A DNA stretch of 64,000 nt from Crocodylus rhombifer (Eukaryota > Chordata > Crocodylia > Crocodylidae), in assembly GCA_038503035.1 (NCBI GenBank), contig JAVSML010000027.1, positions 1,714,291-1,778,290 on the forward strand, written 5' to 3'. Positions within the stretch are counted from its first letter, which is position 1. Each line of letters begins with the position of its first letter. Of this stretch, positions 49,560 to 61,207 are shown in pieces. The notes under the pieces are model-generated. The model saw nothing but the letters and a program-made list of their open reading frames with translations. It searched no databases and was not told the DNA's origin. Position numbers and translations under genes: made by a program.

Positions 49560-50310
49560 CAGCATGGGGTGTTAGGTGGCAGCACTCCTTGAGGATCTGC
49601 TCCGAGATTTTTCCAGGGACTGAGGTCAGGCTGACAGGTCTGTAGTTCCCTGGCTCTTCCTTTTTCCCTTTCTTAAATATGGGCACTATGTTTGCCCTTT
49701 TCCAATCATCTCCATGAGTTTCCTGATCTCCACGAGTTTTCAAAGATGATGCCCAATGGCTCTGCAATCACATCAGCCAACTCCCTCAGAACCCACGGGT
49801 GCAGTCTTACCCATGGACTTTACACATCCAGTTTTTCTAAGTAGTCCATAACCTGCTCTTTCACCACTGAGGTTGCTTACCTCCTCCCCAATCTGTGCTG
49901 CCCAGTGCAGTAGTCTGGGAGCTGACCTTGCCTGTGAAGACTGAGGCAAAAAAGGCATTGAGCACTTCAGCCTTTTCTTCAGCCTCTGTCACAAGGTTGC
50001 CTCCCCCATTCAGTAAGGGACCCACACTTTCCCTGATCCTCTTGCTACTGACATACTAGTAGAAACCCTTCTTGTTACCCTTCACATCCCTTGCTAGCTG
50101 CAACTCCAGTTGCACTTTGGCCTTCCTGACTTCATCCCTGCATGTCCGAGCAATGCTCTTATGTTCTTCCCTAGTTATTTGTCCAAGTTTCCACTTCCTA
50201 TAAGCTTCCTTTTTGTGATTTAGTTTATTGAAGAGTTCCCTGCTAAGCCAAGCTGGTCTTCTGCCATACTTGCTAGTCTTCCTGCATATCAGGATGGTTT
50301 GCTCCTGCTG
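49560..50310 (-). mobile_element. CR1 LINE, split copy, part 3, reverse transcriptase start
   Basis: On the - strand, around 49700-49580, the frame reads [17 protein letters not shown] then [22 protein letters not shown]. This is the N-terminal CR1 reverse transcriptase signature (usual form [31 protein letters not shown]). To the right the sequence continues through the region upstream of it with stops and frameshifts. The downstream catalytic part is missing, so the element is dead. Confidence 0.82.
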
Positions 50311-51235
50311 CTCTCCTTGGGTGTACTTCTACAAAGTGTAGAAAATATGCTTCTATATTTATGAAGTGTCTGCAAGTAGCAGTCATTATACTCTTTCACT
50401 TAGAATTGCTCAACTAGTTCCTATAACTAATTTACCAATTCTTTAACTAATGTTCTTGTTCTGTTTTTCTAAATTGCTATTCCCTTTCAGTTTTCCTTCC
50501 CTAATACTGCTTTATTTCTTTGCTTCTTCCTTTAGGATCTATTCCTCTATGCACTTCACTGGGAGGAACAAAACATCTCTCTCCCCTCATCCCAAACCTG
50601 GCAACAATTGTTCTTGTATCTCAGTGGGTGCTTTTGAAGAGAAGCAGTTTAGCCAATCAGATTCACCACATCTTGAGACAACCTGCAATATCCCAAAGGA
50701 TGACAGATGGAAGGCCCCACTGTCACCAGAGACCTAAATGGCAGCTGCCCTTTAGCCCAATCATGGCTTGCAGAAACAAGGTCAAGAGTCTCTCAAGAAC
50801 CACCATAAAGCAAGCTAAGACCTTACTGGGTCGTTACACAGGTGTCCTATTCTTAAAGGAGAGGAACAGGGTTTCTTCTGTTAAGACACTCAGTAAAAGG
50901 TGTCATTTTAAATTGAAAGTAACTGTTCTCCCCTTTGCTTGTAAGAACTTCAGGAAAAAAAATTGCTGCTGACTTATGTTGCTGAAATTTTGCAGTATTT
51001 TTTCTTTAATTAACCTTCTAGCACTTTCCTTTTCTCTGTCCTTTCTCTTTTGTCTGATTCATTTTTTTCCCCAGAATCCTTTCAGGCTTTCATATATCTA
51101 GGATCTATAATTTTAACACATTAGCTATCACACGCCAAGTAACACTTTAAAAACCCTTGTGTAGAAATGGACAGTTGTATTAACATGCATTAGTTCATCC
51201 ATATGAACCATATGAGAAGAAACCTAATGTGCACT

Positions 51236-51499
51236 GGGCACGTCTACATGAGATGCTAACAGTGCAGCAGACTAATTCTACTGCACATTAGTGCATCATG
51301 GCAAAAGCCATGCTAATGTGCTAATGCGCAAATGCACAGTAAAATTAGTCTACTGCACAATAGTGTCACCTAAAAGACATGTGCCAGTGCTACTATGCAG
51401 TAGCAATGACTATGGTGCATTAAGTTCGTACCTGTGATTACAGGTACTAAATGTAATGTGCTGTAATTACAGCACATTAATGCACATGTAGACGTGCCC
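51236..51499. mobile_element. MITE with perfect 15-bp terminal repeats
   Basis: GGGCACGTCTACATG at the left and its exact complement at the right are flanked by ACT at 51233-51235 and 51500-51502. Inside lie TACTGCAC-type motifs, GTACCTGT/ACAGGTAC, and a perfect 26-base palindrome at 51454-51479 (half site TAATGTGCTGTAA). It is 264 bp, non-coding, and PIF/Harbinger-like in terminal style, although ACT is not the usual TWA target. Confidence 0.75.
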
Positions 51500-51780
51500 A
51501 CTGTGACTAGCTAATGCATGTTAAAACATAAGTTGATTAAAAGAACTAATCCTAGTCTAGACAGACTAAAAATTGCCTTTAAGGAAGTATTTTCATGGGC
51601 TTTCTTGAATGATGTGTTTGATGAAAATCTAACAAGAACGAATGATCATGATCTGAGGGCAAGGCTGTATCTCATTTGCTGTGTTTCTGAGCATATTGCC
51701 ACCTACCTGGTACTGCTCCACATGCCCAAACCCAGAAATAAAGCAGTACAGCTGCTCTGAGGCTGCGCCGTGACACCACT

Positions 51781-52314
51781 GGGTGTGTGTAGATGAAACA
51801 GGGACCCTAAATTGAAACGGTGGGTTTTAAAAAACACTGCTTCAATTTAGGGTTGATGAAACCTTCATGTCGTGCACATACCCTGCTGACTTACCTGCCT
51901 GCCTAGTGGGGAGGTGAGGGTGAGCTGCCAATGGGCAGATCAGTCCCTGAGCTGTGGGAGAGGCTGGTGCTTCCCTCCACGGCAGCAGCAGCTCCCCCAC
52001 AGTTGGCACCTGTCTGCAGGCACCCAGCTCGGGCGATCCTGGGAGGCACCGCAGCCGCGGAGGGAAGCACCAGGTCCCCCTGCAGCTCAGGCAGGCAGGC
52101 TTTGGAGGCAGGGGGGAAGGGAATCAGGCTTGCTGCTTTTCTTGGGCAGAGTGCCCCAAGTCATTTAAGGCACATTACATTGCTGAATTTCCTACAGCGG
52201 CTGGAATTAATGCACAATATACCACCAAGGCATGCAAACACCATCACCATCTATTTACCCCACTTTAACATGTCGTGCACGCACGCCCCTTGTTTCATTT
52301 ACACATGGCCACCC
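51781..52314. mobile_element. Inverted-repeat element, family shared with 60.4-61.1 kb
   Basis: Left end GGGTGTGTGTAGATGAAAC, right-end complement GGGTGGCCATGTGTAAATGAAAC. The segments 'aaattgaaacggtgggttttaaaaaacactgcttcaattta' near 51809 and 'ggcacattacattgctgaatttcctacagcggctgg' near 52169 occur in reverse complement at about 61010-61060 and 60535-60575. It has a GC-rich middle. Frames of up to 128 codons are compositional. Confidence 0.7.
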
Positions 52315-54228
52315 TAAACACACTGGAGACAGATCTTGAGAGTGATGGCAGGTGATGCCCTCAGGACAGCTTCACCACTATATTTCTGGGTTTGGGATCT
52401 GAAGAGCAGGAGCAGGTGGGTGGGCCAAGCTCTGCAACAACACTCCCAGGATCCCCACAGAAGAAGCAGCAAAGATATGTCACATTTATAAATGTGTTAC
52501 AAGAGCACTTTTACAAAATTACCTGCATTGTCTTCATCTTTACCCTGTTTTCTCATTGTTTCACTTGTCTTCAGTATTCTGCTTTCTTTCCACTCCACAG
52601 ATCCAGATTGAGGGACAGCTTGTGAAGCTTGTATAATAACTGACTACATTCCATTTGCCAGGGTACTAAACAGGAAGATATTTTTAAGGGACTGTTTGTT
52701 TGTCTGGCATCTTTCATCTTTTTCATTGTTCTCACTTTAGAAATGTCCATTCAACAAATCAACTGGTTAGAATAATTCAACAGTGCACTTGGTTCAGAAT
52801 GGCTGCCTCCATATTGGTTTGGGGAGGGGGTATATCCCCTCCAATGGTGTAAATCAACATTGCTTCATTGGTTTCATGCATCCATGCTGATTTACAATCA
52901 CCGAGACTCTGGCCAGCATGTGCATTTTAATGTCCTATGCTTGAAGAAGGAGCACAAGCATTCTTGTGTGTGTGTCTCTTGCTTGTACCTAGCCTTTGCC
53001 ATAAATACTATTTGGCAGACACCACAAGAACGCCAGCAAGTTTTACATACCTGACTGGCATATACAATGTGCTCTATGGCAGATGAGTGCCCTGGAGGTG
53101 CACAGGTTTGTCATAATATAAAAGGTATCTTTGAGCTGATTCATTTACTTCTCTGTGCCATTGTTAATTTAGTGAAAAGGGAGCCTAGAATACTATTTGA
53201 ATTTAGTCTTGAAAAAAAAAAAGAAGACAGAGAAAGAAAGAAAACAACCAGCATTCAAAAATGTAACTGATTTGTTCCAGAATTGTTCAACTGGATGATC
53301 TACAGCATATTGTGACATTATTTTGTTCATGTTTTAAAAGATATGTCTTGAGTCACTGAACCAACCAAAAACATAAATCTCATCAGATCACAGAAGTACC
53401 AAGCAATTTTCAAACAACAGAGCAAGCTGATGTTAGACTGTTTGTCTTTTGCAGGCAGCCCCTCTTTCTCTATTCTAAAGGTTTGAAAACTAGGCAAGAA
53501 GCTGTCTCTGCCATCTGAGAGGAGGTGCGTGATGCTGACCTGAAGAGGAATTGAACAGCGGAGGAATCCAGCTGTTGTGTAATCCATCCCATCAGCCATT
53601 TATACTTTAATGTTAGAAAAATGCAAAAAAAAACCCTGAACCCCAGTGCACTCCCACTTAAGAATTAGCAAACTGCTTATTTATATTAATAAGGAAGGAA
53701 TGAGGGAAGTACTTGAAACAAGAAATGGATACATCCTTAGGAAAAATAAAAAAAGACAATCTCACCCATCCTCTGCCTTTGTCTCCCAAACATTGGATAT
53801 TGCTATTACAGAATTTAAGCTAAAAGCATTCTTCTGTTTTTGTGTTATTTCTAATTTTCTATTATTACCTAGGGAGAGGACTAAAAAAGTACTGTAGTAC
53901 TTCAGAACTAGCTATCCATATGTTGTTTCTAGCCCTGGACAAAATACTGCAACTTTCATGAAAAGGTTCTCAAGAGATTTCTACCAAACCTTGCAGAGTC
54001 AAGAAGATATAACTGACTCACTGGATTGTCACTAAGGAAACTTTCAGAATATAATATAGTTACAGTGATGTTTCTAATGATGATGCAGATACAGAAAAGA
54101 TACTGCTGAACGGTCAGAGCTCTGAGTGAGTTTGTGAGCCAGCAGTTCACAAACACGCATTTTCTACTTGCAAAATGAACAAATTTGTTATGGAAATCAA
54201 TGAGGCCCAATGAATATGGAAGCTCATG

Positions 54229-54480
54229 TGTCACAGGGTGGGACGGCCTTTAAGCTTAGCCCCCATCTGTGACTGGTCAGGTGGTGAGATAAAAAAAAAA
54301 GCAGGTCAGAAAGAGAAGAGAGCAGAGAGATTCTCCTTGACTCGCAGGCAGATGGTCTGAGGAGCAAGGCCCAGGGGAAAGGACAGGATTTATATGTTGA
54401 ACTTACACCGAGCTATTTTACTTGGAGGACTGAAAATCAAGCCATAAGAAAAGGGACTGAAACCCTGCAGCTGCCAACTC
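54229..54480. mobile_element. Possible LTR fragment (weak)
   Basis: It starts TGTCACAGGGTGGGACGGCC. The content is GC-richer than its surroundings and contains purine-rich 'agaaagagaagagagcagagag'. This resembles the opening of some reptile LTRs, but no matching CA end was found. Confidence 0.25.
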
Positions 54481-55324
54481 TCTGTTGATATGCTAGCAGG
54501 CAAGTTGGTTCACTGGCATACTGCATGATATCATACAGACATGTATTAGAACAGATCTGTACTGCAAGGCCCTATAGACACAGGAAACAGACAGGCTTTT
54601 AGCACTCTTCCCCAAAAGCCACCAAGAGGGCTTGACAATCATTTAGAAAAATTCTGTAATAGTATTATGTTGCAAAACAACTGAAGAACATCACTACCCT
54701 ATCTGAGATTATAAATGTCTTAAGTTACCTCATTTTTGAGGGTAGCCTTACGTGCAAGAGCAGAACATTTCAAGAAATCAAACTTAGATCATGGAAATGT
54801 GTCCAGGACCAAAAGCTATGCACTGAAAAGATCCTTGAGTCTACAGGAATACAAAAAGTAGCTACCAGCTTCATTAAGCTGTCTGCCTCTTATAGCCCAT
54901 GAGTGAGAATTACATAAAAAGCCAAAATTAAGGTTTTTTTGAATAATTTTAACTATCCGTACCTTACTACTTTGTAAAGTTTGGGAACTGTTCAGTAGTT
55001 GGAATTTTAACTTTGAATTTGTAGCAGCTGAAAGCCCATGGCTGTGTGGTATGAATGCCTCACACCAAATCACAAAGCAGCAGAGTGAGGGACTCTTCAA
55101 TGTTTCAGTTATGGGTTACAGATCATGAAACCTGGCTGCAACTGGTCCTGCTGCCCTCTCTTCCACTTTCACTTTGGCTTAAACGCCTACTCTGAAAGCT
55201 GACCTATGTATAGGGTGAAAGTTTGCCCTAAAGACTTCAGTAGGACCAGGATTTCGCTCATAGATTATGATCAATATCTCAAAAGCACTTATCTCAGCTT
55301 TTGTTTTGATGCTGCTACTAGTTC

Positions 55325-55505
55325 AGAGCTTTGAGATACATATTGCTTTCTATCCAAGGATCTCAGGACATTTGAATTCGTTAATCCTCCCAACACTCCT
55401 GTAAATTAACTGAATGCTCTTAAGCTCACTGCCAGATAGGTAAGCCCAGGCATAAGAATTAAGTTTGTTGCCTAAGATGACGTGGTAACTGGCTATGAAT
55501 GAAAT
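55325..55505 (+). repeat. MIR-like SINE fragment
   Basis: 'ttaatcctcccaacactcctgta', then 'ataagaattaagtttgttgcctaagatgacgtggtaactggc', follows MIR order ('cctcacaacaaccctgt…aagtgacttgcccaaggtcac…agtggc'). Diverged. Confidence 0.5.
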
Positions 55506-56401
55506 GCCTTGCCTAACTCCAAGTTATCTGCAGTTAATTCACTGTCACTCAAACTTTTAGTTCAAGGCTTCAAAAAAAATATTCTGTTCAGAAGGCGAAG
55601 CCAATCTTTTTACTGCATAAACCAAACTAATTGCAAGCTTTTAAGGAACTTGAACACTCTCCAGGAACAGTGGGAAGTGAGGAGCGATGTTTGCTAAATG
55701 TTGAATTTTGCAAAAACTTATTAACTGCAAGAAAGGAAGCCAGCACCTGCACATATTTGTATTTTAGATTGCCAACACTTTTCTGAAAGTTCCTGGCCAT
55801 TAACAACTGAAATTAGTGGCTTAGATATTTTAGTCATATCCCTGCATTAAGAGTCTGATCCAAAGCCCTTTGAAGTCTTTCTGCTGGAGTTTAACTGAGG
55901 ATATTTCCTTCTCATTTGTAAATAGGGACTAAACTTCTCAAAGCATTGCATAAAAGATACATATACTGTACTGCACAAGTAAATAGTTAGTATCTGTTTG
56001 GTGCTCACATCTTCTAAAAAATGCCTTGAAAAATCAAGACTGGGATTTTAAATAAATGCTTGACTTTTCCCACTGGTATCAGAGGAGTTCTACCAGCAAC
56101 TTCAATGGGAGCCTGAAGGCCAAAGTGGAGTGCTTTTGAAATTCAATAGTAGGGAGCATCCAGCTCAGCCAGACTATGCAGGATGTGGCACTACAAACAT
56201 GTCTGCAGCACCACATACTACTGTATGGTCAGGTGTTCTCCATGGAAAAAAAAAATCACAGCAGTCCATGCACAGGCAGCATGCACCTCTGAAAAGTGGA
56301 GCTGGGACACCTGGAGTCACACTGTGGCTGTGAACCAGGCTTCGCCCAGCAAGATCACCACTGCTGCAGCCCTGGGAGGCCCCAGGACCCCAGCTAAGGC
56401 T

Positions 56402-56430
56402 GCTGGGGCCAGCACAGTGCTGGCCCCAGC
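56402..56430. repeat. Perfect GC-rich hairpin, 14-base arms
   Basis: GCTGGGGCCAGCAC (56402-56415), one unpaired A, then its exact complement (56417-56430). It lies in a GC-rich island of about 56.15-56.53 kb, probably the core of another unresolved element. Confidence 0.8.
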
Positions 56431-56994
56431 ATCCCCTGTCGCCTTTGGAGTAACTTGCTGTGCATCAAAGTGCACGTGGCACAGGCATTCCCCAGGGGCA
56501 AGTAGCTGCAGTGCAAGATGCACCGCTGCTATTTGTCCCTAAGGAACGAAACATCCACACTCATCTGGACGTGGTCATAAAGTCTTTATTTTCTAACTGC
56601 AGTATGCTAAAATGCATCTGCATTTTGTACCTGGAACACATACATAAATAGCTAGATACATGCTATAAATCTAATATAAATGAAGGAGAGGTTACGGCAT
56701 GTATAGACATTCAACTAATTTGTTTAGGTGTGAAACTGACTCATTTTTATGGGTTATTTTATGTTGCTGGACTTTAATTAGTGACAAGGTAGAGAGTCCT
56801 TCAGGAATGTTTTCTGTTAACGTAGTGTTTAAAGCACTTCTCCATGAGAAGAACAGTGCCCAGTGCTGCAAAGGAGAAGATCAATCCCTTTTAGTCACCT
56901 CAGGAAGGAAAAAGGGCAAATCTGGGACCTGGGTTGTTTTTCACTTAATCAAATGCTGTTGCAAGCCCTTAGAGTCAGTTCTAGAATGAGTTCA

Positions 56995-57979
56995 GGGTAT
57001 GGACACATACATGGACAGATCCAGGTTTTCCTGAAGGGGGTGTTGTGGAATATTATCCTTCAGATGGGGAGATGAGGGCAAGGCATGACTGATGAGGGAT
57101 ACTCGGGAGCCCCCCTACTTCTGCCCTGTCCCTGGGCTGACTGGCCCAAGAGCTGCTCCTGTCCTGCTCCAGCTGGGGGTTGTGGGGTACTGAGCTCAGC
57201 CGGGGATGGTGGCGGTGTTGCACAGATTCCTTCACCCAGAACCTGTCCTTGCCTATCCCCCACCTCCAACTTCCCTCCACTGGACAGGAACAGGCACTGA
57301 AAGGAGAAATGTGCATGCAACCATTGCTGTCCCTGGCCAACCTGACTCCCCATACAGCTGTTTCCTGCAGCCTCCTGCTAAAGCAAGAGAGGAGCAGCTG
57401 TACAGTTTCTCTCACGCCCAAGTCAGCTGGGGACAGCGGCAGCACAGAGCAGAAGGGGTGTGTTTTTCCTTCTAGCACCTGCTCCCAGCCAGCAGGGGAT
57501 ACAGAGAGGTGGCAGGAAAAGGAAACCTGTCCACTGCTGTCCATGGCACCCTCTGCAGACACAGCCCATGGCTGGAGCAGAGCAAGAGCAGCTCTGGTGT
57601 CCCCGCTGTGCCCAGGTCAACCGGGGCAGCAGTGGCAATGGTGGATGGGGGTAGGGAGGTGCCACCATACCACCACAGCCTCCTGGACCTGCCCCTGGAT
57701 ACACATAGAGTTGAAGCAGTTTCATAATGGGAGCTGCTGATGGGAAACACACAGCAGCTGTTACGCTCTAAAAGTCTGTGTGTGGACAATCTGGGAATGA
57801 TATAAATGTGACAAAACTGCGTTACCTCCCCTCTATATGAAGCACTGTTAAAGTTGGAACAGTTGCTATATTTGCACTGTTCCTGGCTTGTCCCTATGAA
57901 ACAGCTGCTGCACAGTTCAAAGCAAGAGTCCCGTCCCCCCGCTTTTGAAATAGCTTCAAATGTAGGTGTGTCCATAGCC
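56995..57979. mobile_element. Harbinger-like MITE with GC-rich core
   Basis: Left end GGGTATGGACACATACATG, right-end complement GGCTATGGACACACCTACA. Flanks TCA/TTA would be a decayed 3-bp duplication. The core (57.06-57.70 kb) is GC-rich and carries overlapping long frames on both strands (up to 186 codons), which disagree with each other and show no domain. Confidence 0.65.
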
Positions 57980-57999
57980 TTAGGTGCTGCCATGCTGAT

Positions 58000-58472
58000 G
58001 GCATGTCTACATGAGACGTTTACTGCACAGCTGACTAATTAGCTGCACAGTAAATGTCTTAGTGTCTATATGTGTGCCTCTGTTAAGCTGGAGTAAACTA
58101 AATATTCCGCAGCAGAATAGTACTTGTACATACTCCACATCAGTGCATATGTACAGTAAAAAAGTCTGCGGCAGTGCATTTGTAGATGCTGGAGGGGTTG
58201 GCTGGGGCACAAAGGTGCTTCAGTGTAGGGGAGCACTGTTGGCTAACCCAATACTGAAGCTCCTTCATGCCCCAGCCAGCCCCTCCACAGCATGCTGAGC
58301 TAGGTCAGAGCAGCCCTGGGCTGGCAGGTTGACCCCCGGGGCCCTTGCTAGCCAGGGCTGCTCTGACCTAGCTCAGCATGTTGCACGTGAATGAACTACG
58401 GAGCTTATTATTCTATAGTTAATCGCTCCCAGGTGTACATTCAAACATAGTAACAGCATGTGTAAACATGCC
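58000..58472. mobile_element. Foldback MITE with two strong hairpins
   Basis: Ends GGCATGTCTACATG and (complement) GGCATGTTTACACATG. Hairpin 1 is imperfect, about 58189-58225 with 58250-58287. Hairpin 2 has perfect 29-base arms, 58291-58319 and 58352-58380, with a 32-base loop. It also carries TTACTGCACAG near 58020, linking it to the other TACTGCACAGTA elements. It abuts the preceding MITE. Confidence 0.75.
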
Positions 58473-59106
58473 CTGGGTGTTGCAACATCTACATTTTAGG
58501 TGCTTGGTCCCAAAAGTGACATACAGAAACCTGTACTGGGTGCCTGTTCTTTAAGCAGGACTCTTGTACGTCTCTTCCCCCAAGTGAGAATCCAGCACTA
58601 AGGAAGTCATTGCTAAGGTGAAGAGTGGCATGGAATTTAAGGTACACCCTTGTTATCAGCACTTTCCTATTCGCTAATTTTGTCAGCTCTGTGCTGATTT
58701 TAGGCATCCTCCTCCTCAACCTGTGGATTATATTGGCTCCCTATTATGAAGTGTCTTATTCTCATGATTATACTACCCTACATGAAGGGGGAGTTTGTGG
58801 GTTCCAAATGCGGCTCCAAGGACCGTCTATATATTTTAACCAGCCAGTATTTAAAAGCATACACATAGTTCAAAGAACAAAAGACAACCCTCTCCCAAGT
58901 GAGTGCCCTAATCATCTACTTACAGAATTATCCTCACTCATGCTCTCTTATCCTTAGACCAATAAATCTTTAATCTTTTCTACACAATGCAAGAGCTTCA
59001 AGTGGGGAGGTATAACTTGCCTCCAGCCTTAAATGGAATATTAGCCTGGGGTATTGGTGACTAGGGCATTCTCCTAGAACATGTTAGAAGAGAAACTCAA
59101 AACCAG

Positions 59107-59206
59107 AATGATACACTCTTTACATACATGAGACTGGAAGATATGATTTACCACCAATTTTATATTAGCTTGGCAGATCGTGTCAATCTGATACAGAAAA
59201 ACACAA
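59107..59206 (+). repeat. 100-bp repeat, unit A
   Basis: Starts 'aatgatacactctttacatac' and runs to 'gatacagaaaaacac'. About 90% identical by eye to 60182-60281 in the same orientation. Family unknown. Confidence 0.75.
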
Positions 59207-60181
59207 ACCTGAGTCTCTCTCACCCCGAATGAATGCACTAAACTCTTAGGCAATTTTTAAGGGGTTCCCTACTCTGAGTTTTAAAAGAAAGCGATGACTA
59301 TTTCTGCATTCTGCATGGAGTCTGAGCCTCTCGTGCATGTTAGGATCAGTGCCCTCAGAAGAATTAAGTGTAGAAAAGTCTACTTTATAGAATTTGATTG
59401 GGCTTTGGCTGTGAGAGTACAGTTCTGTGCAGCTCAGCACTGACCGCATTGATCTGCTTTAGGGAATATGCAGAAACAGAATATAAGGCACCTGAGAATC
59501 TTTATGTCTAATACCCAAAGTGTCTGTAACATTTAGGTGTCTCCAGGATTACACAACAGCAGAGCAAGGAACTACGATTTTGGATTTAGGCACCCAAGTC
59601 CTTTTTTTGGATCTGATCCTTAACTCCATAAAACTACCTAAGTAGAAGAGACATGAGGTAATGTCTAGCAAAGGGGAAGACAGAAGGAGACTGACTTCTC
59701 CCATCATGCTGGGATTAGAGGAAAGTTTTTTTTTCCTGAACTGTTTAGCTTTTTAAAGGCTTTTGGGAAGAGGTGTAATATTTCTGTAGCCATTGTATAT
59801 AAACATCTGAAGTGAACCTGGGATTGTCAAGAAGAGGAGTCTATGCAACTCCAATCTAAATTGTGTGGTTTACAAACCTTAACTCCAGAGCAGAACACTT
59901 CTGTGTTTAACAAATTCATGACAGTAGCACAACACAAAGAGCAGAAGAGTGAGATGTACTTAGACACTGCAGAGCAAACTTCCATGATCTAAATGTAGGG
60001 TTTTTTCCCCCTTATATTTATTTGAATCTTCATCAAAATCTTGTTTGTGTGACTGGGCTCTGTCTGCCTTTGGGATCATACAAGGTATCATATATGTGCA
60101 TTTTCTGAGCATTCTCAGCCAAGCCTGTGAATTTCAGCTTATCACATGCAATCTCTGTGGTAGCATTACTAATGGAGACAA

Positions 60182-60281
60182 AATGATACACTCTCTACAT
60201 ACATGAGACTGGAAAATATGATTTACTCCCAATTTTATATTAGCTTGGGAGTTCATGTAAATCTGATACAGCAAAAAACAA
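60182..60281 (+). repeat. 100-bp repeat, unit B
   Basis: Direct-orientation partner of 59107-59206, with about 1 kb between starts. Flanking sequence is not similar, so this is either a dispersed short repeat or what remains of a local duplication. Confidence 0.75.
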
Positions 60282-60587
60282 AACAAAACAACCCCTCCAA
60301 AAACAGTTCAACTTACTTTTAATCTGAGTGAGCTCTCAGTAGTGAGACCTATCATGTGCTTGTTTGCACTGGCTATGTCTATGCAAGATGCTACTGCACA
60401 ATAGCACTGGGGGGCTCCGTGTGTAGACGAAATGAGAGGCGTGCACACACAACACTTTAAAGTGGGCTAAATGCTTTTGCACCGCTTTAATGGTGTTGGT
60501 GTTTCCACACCTCAGCGGCATATTGCGCATTAATTCCAGCCGCTGTAGGAAATTCAGCGATGTAATGTGCCTTCAATGACTTGGGGT

Positions 60588-60628
60588 GCAGCAAACTAAA
60601 ACTCCTTTGAGGAGTTTTAGTTTGCTGC
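60588..60628. repeat. Perfect hairpin, 19-base arms, 3-base loop
   Basis: GCAGCAAACTAAAACTCCT (60588-60606), TTG, then its exact complement (60610-60628). It sits inside the nested element. The corresponding position of the 52-kb copy lacks it. Confidence 0.9.
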
Positions 60629-61149
60629 CCCTACAGCTGCGGAGCGCAGAACCGGGCTCAGTGCAGCTCCACAGCTCTTCAGGAAGCCCTGCAGGCAGCC
60701 TGGCAGCAGCCAGGGAAAGCAAGCTCCACCCAAGAAAAGCAGCAAGCCTGATCTATCCTACCGTCCGCCCCCCACCCCAGAGCCTGCTGCCTCTCTGAGC
60801 TGCGCAGGCCCCTCAGGACCGCTCAAGCCAGGTGCCTGCTGGCAGGTGCTGCCTGGGGGGGTTACCACAGCTTCCGCGAAGGGAAGCACCAGCTCCCTTC
60901 CCTCCCACCACAGCCCAGGGGCCACTCCACCTGCCTGCAGCTCGCCCTCCCCTCCCTACTGGAGAGGCAGGTAAATCAGCAGGGTATGTGCATGACACGG
61001 GGGTTTAATCAGCTCTAAATTGAAGCAGTGTTTTTTAAAACCCACCAGTTCACTTTAGGGCCCCCGTTTAGTTTACACATGCCTCAGTTCACTACTGCAC
61101 AGTAGCATCAGAAAAAAACATGCAAGGATGCTACTGCACAGTAACGCTA

Positions 61150-61207
61150 GTTACTGCACAGTCACGTAGTACTTGGTTATACAAGTACTACGTGACTGTG
61201 CAGTAAC
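61150..61207. repeat. Perfect hairpin, 26-base arms, 6-base loop
   Basis: An arm at 61150-61175 (starting GTTACTGCACAGTCACGTAG) pairs exactly with 61182-61207 around GTTATA. It is part of the outer MITE near its right end. Confidence 0.92.

Noticed and set aside
50520..50972. 150-codon + strand frame
   Set aside because: Sits just beyond the CR1 fragment. No domain, and a shifted frame (50450-50737) is also open.
57180..57740. 186-codon + strand frame, longest in the window
   Set aside because: It lies in the GC-rich core of a MITE. Overlapping frames of 169-173 codons exist on the other strand, there is no domain, and the residue composition reflects CTG/CAG/CCC bias.
58625..58957. 110-codon + strand frame with hydrophobic N-terminal stretch
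   Set aside because: The hydrophobic start looks like a membrane segment but arises from T-rich DNA. The rest is unremarkable, with no homology I recognise and no promoter or poly(A) context.
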